Of a DNA stretch of 64,000 nt, positions 8,828 through 16,557 are shown piece by piece. The notes under the pieces are model-generated. The model worked only from the letters and a program-made list of their open reading frames with translations, ran no database searches and had not been told where the DNA came from. Within the stretch, counting starts at the first letter, position 1, and every line of letters starts with the position of its first letter. Origin of the DNA: Glutamicibacter sp002979865 (GTDB lineage Bacteria; Actinomycetota; Actinomycetes; Actinomycetales; Micrococcaceae); NCBI RefSeq assembly GCF_050030965.1, contig NZ_CP188297.1, positions 806,001-870,000 on the forward strand. Direction: 5' to 3'. The position numbers were made by a program, and so were the translations under genes.

Positions 8828-9486
8828 AAGTCCTGATCGTCGATGACCATGCGACCGTGCGCATGGGGATCCGGCTGGTGCTGCAGGCCGCGGAAGACCT
8901 GGAAGTCGTGGGCGAAGCGGCCGACGGGCGATCGGCCATTTCCATGGCCCGTGCCCTGTCCCCCGACGTCATCCTGATGGACCTGCGCATGCCGGTGCTC
9001 GATGGCATCGAGGCCACCAAGGCACTGCATGGCAGCTGCCGCGTCGTGGTGCTCACGACCTTCGATGACGACCAGTACCTTTTTGGCGCACTGCAGGCCG
9101 GGGCGCACGGGTTCCTGCTCAAGAGCGCCGAACCGCAGGCGATCATCATCGGCGTGCGGGCCGCGGCCCGCGGCGAATCGGTGCTGGATCCGCAGGTGAC
9201 CTCGCGGATCCTGGCCCGGGCGCTGGCGCCGGAACCCGGCACCGCGAAACTGCCCGATGGCTTGACCGGCAGGGAACGCGAGGTGCTCGACGGGTTGGCC
9301 GAAGGGCTGAGCAACCCGCAATTGGCGCAGCGGCTGGGCATCGGGCAGAGCACCGTGAAGACGCATGTCTCCCAGGTGCTGGCCAAGCTCGGGGTCTCGA
9401 CCCGGCTGCAGGCGGCGAAGATCGCCTACGCGGCTACCAGCTCACCAGGCAGAACGGGTGGTCTTGCGGGTCCAGATAGACCCTGA
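8824..9486 (+). CDS. NarL/FixJ-family response regulator
   Basis: 220 residues, GTG start overlapping the kinase stop. Receiver domain with acidic pair VDDH, phospho-acceptor Asp53 in VILMDLRMP, conserved Thr in LTTFDD and Lys in LLKSAEP; LuxR-type HTH with LTGREREVLDGLAEG and STVKTHVSQVLAKLGV near residues 150-205. DNA-binding output partner of the preceding kinase. The last 53 bases overlap, convergently, the 3' end of the VOC gene. Confidence 0.93.
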   Translation: MKVLIVDDHATVRMGIRLVLQAAEDLEVVGEAADGRSAISMARALSPDVILMDLRMPVLDGIEATKALHGSCRVVVLTTFDDDQYLFGALQAGAHGFLLKSAEPQAIIIGVRAAARGESVLDPQVTSRILARALAPEPGTAKLPDGLTGREREVLDGLAEGLSNPQLAQRLGIGQSTVKTHVSQVLAKLGVSTRLQAAKIAYAATSSPGRTGGLAGPDRP

Positions 9487-9790
9487 AGGTCTTGGACCCT
9501 TCGCCGGTCGAGCGCGCACCGAGGTGCAGCACCTGTTCTTCGGCCAGGTCCAAATCCTTGACCTTCACATCGATGTGCGCCTGCTGCGGGTGCACATGCC
9601 CAGGCCACTGAGGGGCCACGTACGGGCTGACCGCCTGGAAGGCGAGCGCAGGATGGTCCGGCGCATCGCCAATGGAAACCCAGTCGGGCTCGTTGTCGAT
9701 GCGCACCATCCCGAGGAGCTGTTCATAGAATCCGGCCAGTGCGTCGGGGTCCTCGCAGTCGATGACCATGGCCTGCCACGTGCCAATCAT
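9434..9790 (-). CDS. VOC (glyoxalase/bleomycin-resistance) superfamily protein
   Basis: 118 residues with the babababb vicinal-oxygen-chelate pattern: N-terminal IGTWQAMVIDCEDPDALAGF, central HVHPQQAHIDVKVKDLDLAEEQ, and C-terminal FRVYLDPQDHPFCLV. Candidate metal ligands His at the ends of strands 1 and 4 are less clear at the N terminus (Asp/Cys in place of His), so it may be a non-metal binding-type VOC protein. Substrate unknown. Its 3' end overlaps the response regulator by 53 bases in opposite orientation. Confidence 0.8.
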   Translation of the reverse strand: MIGTWQAMVIDCEDPDALAGFYEQLLGMVRIDNEPDWVSIGDAPDHPALAFQAVSPYVAPQWPGHVHPQQAHIDVKVKDLDLAEEQVLHLGARSTGEGSKTFRVYLDPQDHPFCLVSW

Positions 9791-9822
9791 GTGGCCATTA
9801 TGCGCGCCCCGGGGGTGCGCGT

Positions 9823-10722
9823 CTACCAGGACTCAGCCATTGCGCAGGTGCAGTGGTCAATCAGCGCCTGGACGCGCGCGGGAATGCGCACCCCGCGCGG
9901 GGTGATGGCCACAACCGCATTCGGGTAGTTGGGAGCCTTGAGCTCGCGGAAGGCCAGCGGGCGGCCCTCGATGGAGACCTCGGCATTGTTCGGGCGGCGC
10001 ATGAGCAGCCCGTATCCCAGGCCGCGGCCCACCATCGCGGAGACCAAGATCATCTGCGGGACCGAGGCGGCGATCCTGGGCTGCAGGCCCTGGGAGGCGA
10101 AGAGCTGCTTCTGGTGCTCGGTACTCGGGTCGGACTCGTAGATGATCAGCGATTCGTCGACCAGGTCGGCCAGTTCCAGCGGCCGGGCGAGCTTGGCCAG
10201 CCGGTGCTCGGGATGCAGCACCGCCTGCATCTCGGTCTGGTAGATCGACTGCTTGTCCATATCGGCGGGCAGCTGGAGGTCATAGACGAAAGCAACGTCG
10301 ATCTCGCCCTCGCGCAGGGCCGGCAGCAAGTCCTCGTGGGTGCCCACGCGCACATCGAGTTGCACCTCGGGGTGGTCGAACCCCTCCAGCGTGGCCGGGA
10401 TCAGGTGCGGAGAGAGCGAAGCGAAGCAGCCGAAGCGCACCGGCCCGCGCAGCGCTCCTTCGGTTTGCGGGAATGTTGCACGCAATTCGCCGACATCGGA
10501 AAGGATCTTCCGGGCCATGGCGGCGAAGTGCTGCCCCGAGGCGGTGAGCCGGATCCCGTGGGCCTTGCGCCGCAGGCACAAGGTCTCCCCGGCACGCTTC
10601 TCGATGGCGGTAATTGCCTGCGACAAGGCCGATTCCGAGATCCTCAATTCGCTGGCCGCCGAACCGAGCGTGCTGTGGACGGGCAGTTCAGCCATGATTT
10701 CCAGATGGCGCATCGAATACAT
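9823..10722 (-). CDS. LysR-family regulator, divergent from MHS transporter 1
   Basis: 299 residues: N-terminal winged HTH (MRHLEIMAELPVHSTLGSAA, then ISESALSQAITAIEKRAG) and a periplasmic-binding-type effector domain (VRFGCFASLSPHLIPA, FVYDLQLPADM, VGRGLGYGLLM). It is divergent from the transporter gene at 10850, the usual LysR target arrangement. Its effector domain shares specific blocks with the LysR at 12682-13593 (RRKAHG, SL(S/A)P, FVYD, RGLGY), so the two are paralogues, each with a paralogous MHS transporter. ATG at 10722 has an AAGG site upstream; ATG at 10713 is an alternative. Confidence 0.9.
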   Translation of the reverse strand: MYSMRHLEIMAELPVHSTLGSAASELRISESALSQAITAIEKRAGETLCLRRKAHGIRLTASGQHFAAMARKILSDVGELRATFPQTEGALRGPVRFGCFASLSPHLIPATLEGFDHPEVQLDVRVGTHEDLLPALREGEIDVAFVYDLQLPADMDKQSIYQTEMQAVLHPEHRLAKLARPLELADLVDESLIIYESDPSTEHQKQLFASQGLQPRIAASVPQMILVSAMVGRGLGYGLLMRRPNNAEVSIEGRPLAFRELKAPNYPNAVVAITPRGVRIPARVQALIDHCTCAMAESW

Positions 10723-10849
10723 AAGCCGACCTTCAGAAGTATTGCAGACATTTGAAGTTTACCTTACTTGTGCTTGGTGCCACACTGGAGTGACCCAAAA
10801 CTCAGGTGCCAGTGATCGACGCCTCGGTACCACTCGCAAGGGAAGCACT

Positions 10850-12235
10850 ATGACACAATCCAAGGCCGCCAAGGCCAACCAGCGCCGCGTAGCTTTCGCG
10901 ACGGTCATCGGAACCACCGTGGAGTGGTACGACTTCTTCATCTACGCCACCGCAGCAGGCCTGGTCTTCAGCCAGCTGTTCTTCGAGCCAGCTGGCCAGG
11001 ACATCGCGCTGCTGATCTCCTTCGCCTCGGTCGGCCTGTCCTTCCTCTTCCGCCCGCTGGGCGCATTCCTGGCCGGGCACTTCGGCGACAAGATCGGCCG
11101 CCGTGCGATGCTGGTCCTGACCCTGGCGCTGATGGGTGCAGCCACCACGCTGATCGGCGTGCTGCCGACCTACGAGACCGCAGGCATCTGGGCGCCGATC
11201 ATGCTGCTGCTGCTGCGCATCCTGCAGGGCATCTCCGCTGGCGGCGAATGGGGCGGCGCGGTGCTGATGGCCGTCGAGCACGCCTCCGACGGCCACCGCG
11301 GCCGCGCAGGCTCCTACCCGCAGGTGGGCGTGCCACTGGGCATGCTGCTGGCCTCGGGCACCATGGCGCTGATGACCGGGGTGATCTCCCCCGGCGATGC
11401 GTTCCTCGAATGGGGCTGGCGCGTTCCGTTCCTGGTGTCGATTATCCTGATCGCCGTCGGCTACTTCGTGCGCCGCTCGGTGGACGAGTCCCCGGTCTTC
11501 GAGGAAATCAGCGAGAACAAGGCCCAGACCGCTGTGCCGATCCTGGTGCTGTTCAAGAAGCACTGGCCACTGGTCATCATCGCGGCCCTGGTCTTCGCCG
11601 GCAACAACGCCGCCGGCTACATGACCACCGGCGGCTTCTTCCAGGCCTACACCACCGATCCGGAGGGCCCGGTAGGCCTGGAGCGCACCGACGTGCTCAT
11701 CGCAGTGGCCTTCGGCGCCGCGGTCTGGCTGGTCATGACCCTGGTGGCCGGCTTCCTGGCCGACAAGATCGGGCGCAAGCGCACCTACCAGCTGGGCTTC
11801 GTCATCCTCGCCGCCTCCCTGTTCCCGGTCTTCGCGCTGGTGAACTCCGGCTCGCTGGTCCTGCTGTATGCGGCCTTCGGCCTGTTCTCCATCGGGCTGG
11901 GGCTGACCTACGGCCCGCAGGCGGCACTGTACTCGGAGCTGTTCCCGGCTTCGGTACGCTTCTCGGGCGTATCGATCTCCTACGCGATCGGCGCGATCGT
12001 CGGCGGCGCGTTCGCCCCGACCATCGCCCAGGCGCTGGTGCAGGCGACCGGAGGAACCACCGCGGTGGCCATCTACCTGCTGGTTGTCGTCACAATTTCC
12101 TTCACCGCGGTCAGCATGATCCGCGACCGCTCGGGCATCGACCTGTCCTTCCGCAACCAAGCGGAGCAGGAAGTCGGCGCGCTGATCTTCGACAAGCGCC
12201 GTGCTGATGCGGTGAAGGCGACCCAGGACGCCTAG
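10850..12235 (+). CDS. MHS-family metabolite:H+ symporter 1
   Basis: 461 residues, 12 transmembrane segments of the major facilitator superfamily, metabolite:H+ symporter branch (ShiA/ProP/aromatic-acid type): N-terminal VIGTTVEWYDFFIYATAAG, loop 2-3 GHFGDKIGRRAMLVLTL, QGISAGGEWGGAVLMAVEH, and loop 8-9 ADKIGRKRTYQLG. Start ATG is preceded by AAGGGAAG. The protein is identical to the transporter at 16558 at most positions, and each sits beside a paralogous LysR gene. Substrate is unknown; this branch carries organic acids, betaines and aromatic acids. Confidence 0.93.
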   Translation: MTQSKAAKANQRRVAFATVIGTTVEWYDFFIYATAAGLVFSQLFFEPAGQDIALLISFASVGLSFLFRPLGAFLAGHFGDKIGRRAMLVLTLALMGAATTLIGVLPTYETAGIWAPIMLLLLRILQGISAGGEWGGAVLMAVEHASDGHRGRAGSYPQVGVPLGMLLASGTMALMTGVISPGDAFLEWGWRVPFLVSIILIAVGYFVRRSVDESPVFEEISENKAQTAVPILVLFKKHWPLVIIAALVFAGNNAAGYMTTGGFFQAYTTDPEGPVGLERTDVLIAVAFGAAVWLVMTLVAGFLADKIGRKRTYQLGFVILAASLFPVFALVNSGSLVLLYAAFGLFSIGLGLTYGPQAALYSELFPASVRFSGVSISYAIGAIVGGAFAPTIAQALVQATGGTTAVAIYLLVVVTISFTAVSMIRDRSGIDLSFRNQAEQEVGALIFDKRRADAVKATQDA

Positions 12236-12250
12236 GCGCTGCAAGCATAA

Positions 12251-12290
12251 GCCCGATGGCCCGTTTCCGAACGGACCATCGGGCTTTTCT
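12251..12290 (+). terminator. Terminator after MHS transporter 1
   Basis: Imperfect inverted repeat GCCCGATGG(C)CCGTT / AACGG(A)CCATCGGGC with TCCG loop and TTTTCT tail. Confidence 0.88.
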
Positions 12291-12505
12291 ATTTCAGCTT
12301 GGTGCGCAGCACATCCAGTCGCTTGCGGAACTCGGTCTATTCGATCTCGCCGCGGGCATTGCGTTCGCGCCGCACCGATTCGGCACCGGCCGCAGCGCGG
12401 GCCACATGCCGTCGGCGGGCTGCGAAGATGATTGCACCGATCAGTCAGGATCCAGAAGGTCGGGGCTACCAGCCCGGGCCGTGCCCATGAATGCCGCGGG
12501 CAAGC
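12289..12505 (-). pseudogene. SHOCT-domain membrane protein, inactivated
   Basis: On the minus strand the C-terminal reading is RRERNARGEIE, a stop (TAG), then TEFRKRLDVLRTKLK and the true stop: this is a SHOCT (short C-terminal) domain with an amber codon where the family has an acidic residue. Upstream in the same frame is a membrane segment LIGAIIFAARRRH, and one frame off, the preceding half LVAPTFWIL; further upstream GHGPGW is in a third frame. So there are at least one nonsense and two frame changes. Small proteins of this architecture (one membrane helix plus SHOCT) are common in actinobacteria. It separates the two LysR/MHS units. Confidence 0.7.
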
Positions 12506-12681
12506 ACCAGCCGTTCCCCTCCTCGTCGCGCTCGCGGCGTTGGCGTTCGGCCGCTGTCTTAATGCGGTCCTCCCGGCGGCTGCGCCCCAAGCCCACCAGC
12601 GGCACCGAGGATACTCCGGGCGTTGGCCTTGCGGCATTGGCCCGCGGATGCGGCTGCCTGCTCCGCCAGACAGTAGCCCGG

Positions 12682-13593
12682 TCAGTGAGCGGGGTCCGTC
12701 GAATGCAGTTCTAGTGCCAGGTCATGCATGGCGGTGGCCGCCTTGGACGGGGCGACGGCGCGGGGGCGGGCCAGTGCGACGCGCACCGTTCGGGCCACCG
12801 GGTGGATAGGGCGCACCACCAGGTCCAGACCCTCGTAGGAAACATCCACCGCCGGGCGTTGGACCAGCACCGCGTAGCCGAGCCCGCGGGCCACCATGGA
12901 GCGGGTCACCTCGAAGTCGGCGGTGCGGTAGCGGATCCACGGTTCGACCCCGGCGGATTCGAACAGGTTCTGCGTGTGCTCGCGGCTCGGCGGGACATCC
13001 AGCAGGATCATCGGCTCGCTGGCCAGCCGCACCAGCGGCACCTTCGGCTCTTCGGCCAGCGGATGCCCCGCGGGCAGCAGCACATAGGGTTCGGTGCGGA
13101 ACAGTTGGGTGCGCTCGATACCTTCGGGCAGGCCGAAGTCGTAGACGAAGGCCAGATCCAGCGTCCCGGCGGCCAGCATCTGGAAGATCTCCTGCTGCGT
13201 GCCGGCGAAGAAATCGACTTCCACCTGCGCGTAGCGCTGCCCGTATTCGGCGAGCAGCTCCGGAAGCACCGTGGGCGCCAGCGACGAGTAGCAGCCCACC
13301 CGAACCTTTCCGGCCAGCACTTCCCCGGCACCGCTGGCCATCTGCTCCAGGTCCCCGGAGGCCTGCAGGATTCCCTGTGCCTCGTCCAGCACGTAGCGCC
13401 CGGCCGGGGTCAGGCTCACGCCATGGGCCTTGCGCCGGATGGTCAGCTGCGTGTTCAGCACGCGTTCAAGCTCGTTGAGCCCGCCGGTCACCGCGGAGGC
13501 TGACAAATTCAGTGACTGCGCGGCGGCGGTGATGGAGCCCAGCTGCCCTACGGCGCCCAGGCATTCGAGCTGACGCAGCGTAAATTTCGGCAC
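12682..13593 (-). CDS. LysR-family regulator of the P450 operon
   Basis: 303 residues from the GTG at 13593, chosen because AGCGAGGA lies 6 bases upstream and the protein then begins VPKFTLRQLECLG as LysR proteins do; the in-frame ATG at 13635 has no ribosome site and lies inside an inverted repeat. HTH: SITAAAQSLNLSASAVTGGL; effector domain with VRVGCYSSLAPTVLP, FVYDFGLPEG and VARGLGYAVLVQRP. Divergent from the P450 gene. Paralogue of the LysR at 9823. Expected to respond to the substrate of the P450 pathway. Confidence 0.9.
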   Translation of the reverse strand: MPKFTLRQLECLGAVGQLGSITAAAQSLNLSASAVTGGLNELERVLNTQLTIRRKAHGVSLTPAGRYVLDEAQGILQASGDLEQMASGAGEVLAGKVRVGCYSSLAPTVLPELLAEYGQRYAQVEVDFFAGTQQEIFQMLAAGTLDLAFVYDFGLPEGIERTQLFRTEPYVLLPAGHPLAEEPKVPLVRLASEPMILLDVPPSREHTQNLFESAGVEPWIRYRTADFEVTRSMVARGLGYAVLVQRPAVDVSYEGLDLVVRPIHPVARTVRVALARPRAVAPSKAATAMHDLALELHSTDPAH

Positions 13594-13614
13594 TATTCCT
13601 CGCTTATTCAGTGG

Positions 13615-13650
13615 ATATTCCTCGAATATAACCATTTTACCCGTGGTTAT
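13615..13650. promoter_or_regulatory. Inverted repeats in the LysR-P450 divergent region
   Basis: Two dyads: ATATTCCTCGAATAT (13615-13629) and ATAACCA-9 bases-TGGTTAT (13628-13650). The second has the length and T-rich/A-rich ends of a LysR binding site. They lie between the divergent starts at 13593 and 13699. Confidence 0.5.
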
Positions 13651-13698
13651 GGCCTGCCTCACACTAGTGATTGAACAAGGAACCACTAAGGAGACAGC

Positions 13699-14964
13699 AT
13701 GAGCACCGCCCCAGCGACCTGCCCGTTCACCGGCGCCCAGGCCACCCCCGGCACCGCACCAGTGCCGCACGCCAGCACCGAATCCGCAGTCCGCGAGGCC
13801 CCGGTCGCCGATTGGGTAAAAATCGAGGACCTGTACCGCGATCCGTTCCCGATCTACCAGCGCCTGCGCGCCGAGGCCCCGCTGCACTGGGTCCCGGCGG
13901 TGAACCGCTACATGGTGACCTCCTACGCCGCCTGCCACGAGATCGAGCAGGACGAAGCCCGCTTCTCCGCCAACGAGCGCAACTCGCTGATGAAGCGGTC
14001 CATGGGCCACTCGATGCTGCGCAAGGACAACCCGGAGCATCAGGTGGACCGCGACTCCTACGGAGCGACCCTGCGCCCGGGCACCATCAAGAAGCACTGG
14101 AACGGGATCTTCGCGCAGAACAACGAGAAGTACCTGGGCCAGCTGCTCGCCAAGGGGCCGGGTTCGGACTTCGTCTGGGACTACGCCGCACCGTACACCG
14201 CGGAGAACCTGCGGCTGATCTGCGGCTTCCACAATGCCACCCAGCAGGACATGCAGCGCTGGAGCCAGACCATGATCGACGGCACCGGCAACTACGCCGA
14301 TGACCCCGAGGTCTGGGCCAAGGCAGAGGCTTCCTCGGCAGAGGTCGACGCGGCCATCGACGAGATGCTCCCCTATCTGGCGAAGAACCCGGACCACTCG
14401 CTGCTCTCCAACCTGGCCTCCATGCCGATCCCGCTGGAAGCCATCCGCGCCAACCTGAAGATGACCATCGGCGGCGGGCTGAACGAGCCGCGCGACGTGC
14501 TGGCCACCACCGTTTGGGCGCTGCTGGAGAACCCCGAGCAATTGCAGGCGGTACGCCAGGACCCGGCTTTGCTCCCCAAGGCCTTCGAGGAATCGGTGCG
14601 CTGGGTCGCCCCGATCGGCATGTACCCGCGTGAAACCACCCAGGAGCTGGTGCTCGAGGGCATCAGCCTGCCAGCCGGTGCGCGCCTCGGAGTGGTGCTA
14701 GGCGCGGCCAACCGCGACCCGTTGGTCTTCGAGGACCCCGAAACGTTCAACATCTTCCGCGAGAAGAAGCCGCATCTGGCCTTCGGCGGCGGCGTGCACT
14801 TCTGCGCCGGCACCTGGATCGCCCGGGCCCAAGTCGCCCAGGTCGCCCTGCCGGCAGTCTTCGAGAAGCTGCCCAACCTGCGGCTGGATCCGGCCACCGC
14901 CAGCGTCGATGCCGGCTGGGTCTTCCGCGGCATGACCAAAATGCCCGTCCTCTGGGACGCCTAA
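13699..14964 (+). CDS. Cytochrome P450 (class I, bacterial soluble)
   Basis: 421 residues, soluble. The heme-thiolate ligand is Cys369 in FGGGVHFCAGTWIAR; the K-helix ExxR is ESVRW. The I-helix reads GGGLNEPRD, with Asn262-Glu263 where most P450s have the acid-threonine pair, as in GcoA-like and some other bacterial P450s; Pro follows, giving the NEPRD signature. The gene is first in a P450-ferredoxin-reductase-transporter operon and divergent from a LysR gene. The reaction is a monooxygenation or dealkylation of a small imported substrate; family (CYP number) and substrate are not recognised. Start ATG has AAGGAG 7 bases upstream. Confidence 0.93.
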   Translation: MSTAPATCPFTGAQATPGTAPVPHASTESAVREAPVADWVKIEDLYRDPFPIYQRLRAEAPLHWVPAVNRYMVTSYAACHEIEQDEARFSANERNSLMKRSMGHSMLRKDNPEHQVDRDSYGATLRPGTIKKHWNGIFAQNNEKYLGQLLAKGPGSDFVWDYAAPYTAENLRLICGFHNATQQDMQRWSQTMIDGTGNYADDPEVWAKAEASSAEVDAAIDEMLPYLAKNPDHSLLSNLASMPIPLEAIRANLKMTIGGGLNEPRDVLATTVWALLENPEQLQAVRQDPALLPKAFEESVRWVAPIGMYPRETTQELVLEGISLPAGARLGVVLGAANRDPLVFEDPETFNIFREKKPHLAFGGGVHFCAGTWIARAQVAQVALPAVFEKLPNLRLDPATASVDAGWVFRGMTKMPVLWDA

Positions 14965-14979
14965 AACAAGGAGCCTTCC

Positions 14980-15303
14980 ATGCCTACCATCACCTTTGAA
15001 CAGCCCAACGGCACCGCCACCGACGTCGAGGTCGCCGAAGGCGGCAATATCATGCGCGCCGCCGTCGCCAATGGCATCGCCGGAATCGTCGGCGAATGCG
15101 GCGGCCAAGCCATGTGCGCCACCTGCCACGTCTACGTGAACCCCGAGGATGCCGCTAGCCTTCCGGAACTCTCGGAAGACGAAGACGAAATGCTCGACTG
15201 CACCACCGCAGAGCGCACGGAACACAGCCGCCTGGGCTGCCAGGTTTCCCTGGGCGGCGCGTTGCAGTCCATCCACGTCACCGTCCCTTCCGAACAGGTG
15301 TGA
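14980..15303 (+). CDS. 2Fe-2S ferredoxin, putidaredoxin/adrenodoxin type
   Basis: 107 residues. Cluster ligands appear as C-x5-C-x2-C in ECGGQAMCATCHVYV near residue 40-50 and the fourth in RLGCQVSLG near residue 87; the acidic helix LPELSEDEDEMLDCT is the docking surface typical of P450-coupled ferredoxins. 15 bases after the P450, with AAGGAG upstream of the ATG. It delivers electrons from the reductase encoded next to the P450. Confidence 0.95.
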   Translation: MPTITFEQPNGTATDVEVAEGGNIMRAAVANGIAGIVGECGGQAMCATCHVYVNPEDAASLPELSEDEDEMLDCTTAERTEHSRLGCQVSLGGALQSIHVTVPSEQV

Positions 15304-15304
15304 A

Positions 15305-16525
15305 ATGAACGAGAGCATCCTGATCATCGGCGCCGGCCACGCCGGCGTGCAGCTGGCCGAATCGCTGCGCGACAACGGCCACGACGGCCCCATCACCTTG
15401 GTCGACCAGGGCGCGCAGCAGCCCTACCAGCGTCCGCCGCTGTCCAAAGACTTCGTGGCCAGCGCAAAGGCGCCCGAGGCGCTGCCACTGCGCTCGGAGG
15501 ACTTCTACGCCCAGCAACGCATCGAGCTGCTGACCGGGGTGCGCGCCACCGCGGTAGACCGTGCCGCGCGTACCGTGGCCCTGTCCGACGGACAGCAACG
15601 CGGCTATGACCGGCTGGTCTTCGCCACCGGCGCACGCAACCGGGTGCTGTCCTGCCCCGGCGCCGAGGACCCGCGGGTCATCGGGCTGCGCACGCTGCAG
15701 GACGCGGAAATCCTGCGCCGGCAGCTTACCGGCGCCCAGCGGGTCGTGGTGGCCGGCGCCGGATTCATCGGCCTGGAGTTCGCGGCCGCTGCCCGGGCCC
15801 GCGGTATCGATGCCACGGTGCTGCACTCCGCGCCCCGGGTGCTGAACCGCTCGGTCTCCCGCCAGCTCTCTGACTGGTTCGCCCAGGCCCATCGGGCAGA
15901 CGGCATCGAGCTGTGCCTGGGCGAAGGCGTGCAATCCATCGACGCACATGGGGACCTGCAGGTCCACTCCACCGCTGGGGAAAGCTACCGGGCGGACCTG
16001 GTGGTCTACGGCATCGGCGTGCTCCCCAACATTGAGTTGGCCGAAGCCTCGGGACTGGCGTGCGAGAACGGCATCTTGGTGGATGCTGCGCTGCGAACCA
16101 CCGATGAGCGTGTCTATGCGGTGGGCGACTGTGCCAATTTCGACAGCGACGGCACGCGGGTGCGCCTGGAATCGGTACAGAACGCCGCGGACCAGGCGCG
16201 CAGCCTGGCCCGCACCCTGTGCGGCGAGCCCACGGCGTACTCGGAGATTGCCTGGTTCTGGAGCATCCAGGGCCGCCACCGGCTGCAAATCGCCGGGCTG
16301 GCCGAGCCCACCGACAGCAGCGTGCTGCTGGGCGACCCGGGCAGCGAAAAATTCTCCATCGCACGGCTGCGCGACGGGCAATTGGTCGCGGTGGAATCCA
16401 TTAACCGTCCCGCCGACCACGCTGCCGCACGCAAGCTGCTGGCCCGCGGCGAGCGCATCACCGAAGCGATGCTCGCTGGAGCATCCCTGAAGGACCTGGC
16501 CAACGCCGCACCGGTCGCGGCCTAG
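15305..16525 (+). CDS. NAD(P)H:ferredoxin reductase (FAD, putidaredoxin reductase type)
   Basis: 406 residues from the ATG one base after the ferredoxin stop. FAD dinucleotide fold ILIIGAGHAGVQLAESL, substrate motif YQRPPLSKDF, NAD-binding fold VVVAGAGFIGLEFAA near residue 155, and the second FAD motif VYAVGDCANF near residue 275, then the C-terminal dimerisation/interface domain starting near residue 315. It completes the three-component P450 electron chain. Confidence 0.95.
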   Translation: MNESILIIGAGHAGVQLAESLRDNGHDGPITLVDQGAQQPYQRPPLSKDFVASAKAPEALPLRSEDFYAQQRIELLTGVRATAVDRAARTVALSDGQQRGYDRLVFATGARNRVLSCPGAEDPRVIGLRTLQDAEILRRQLTGAQRVVVAGAGFIGLEFAAAARARGIDATVLHSAPRVLNRSVSRQLSDWFAQAHRADGIELCLGEGVQSIDAHGDLQVHSTAGESYRADLVVYGIGVLPNIELAEASGLACENGILVDAALRTTDERVYAVGDCANFDSDGTRVRLESVQNAADQARSLARTLCGEPTAYSEIAWFWSIQGRHRLQIAGLAEPTDSSVLLGDPGSEKFSIARLRDGQLVAVESINRPADHAAARKLLARGERITEAMLAGASLKDLANAAPVAA

Positions 16526-16557
16526 CACCCCCACTACTATCCCAATGAGGTCAGCTC

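Noticed and set aside
12256..12714. 152-codon plus frame
   Set aside because: Shadow of the SHOCT pseudogene; no motif or ribosome site.
13594..14541. N-terminal extension of the LysR at 12.7 kb to 619 residues
   Set aside because: Runs antisense through the P450 gene; LysR length and the GTG with a ribosome site fix the start at 13593.
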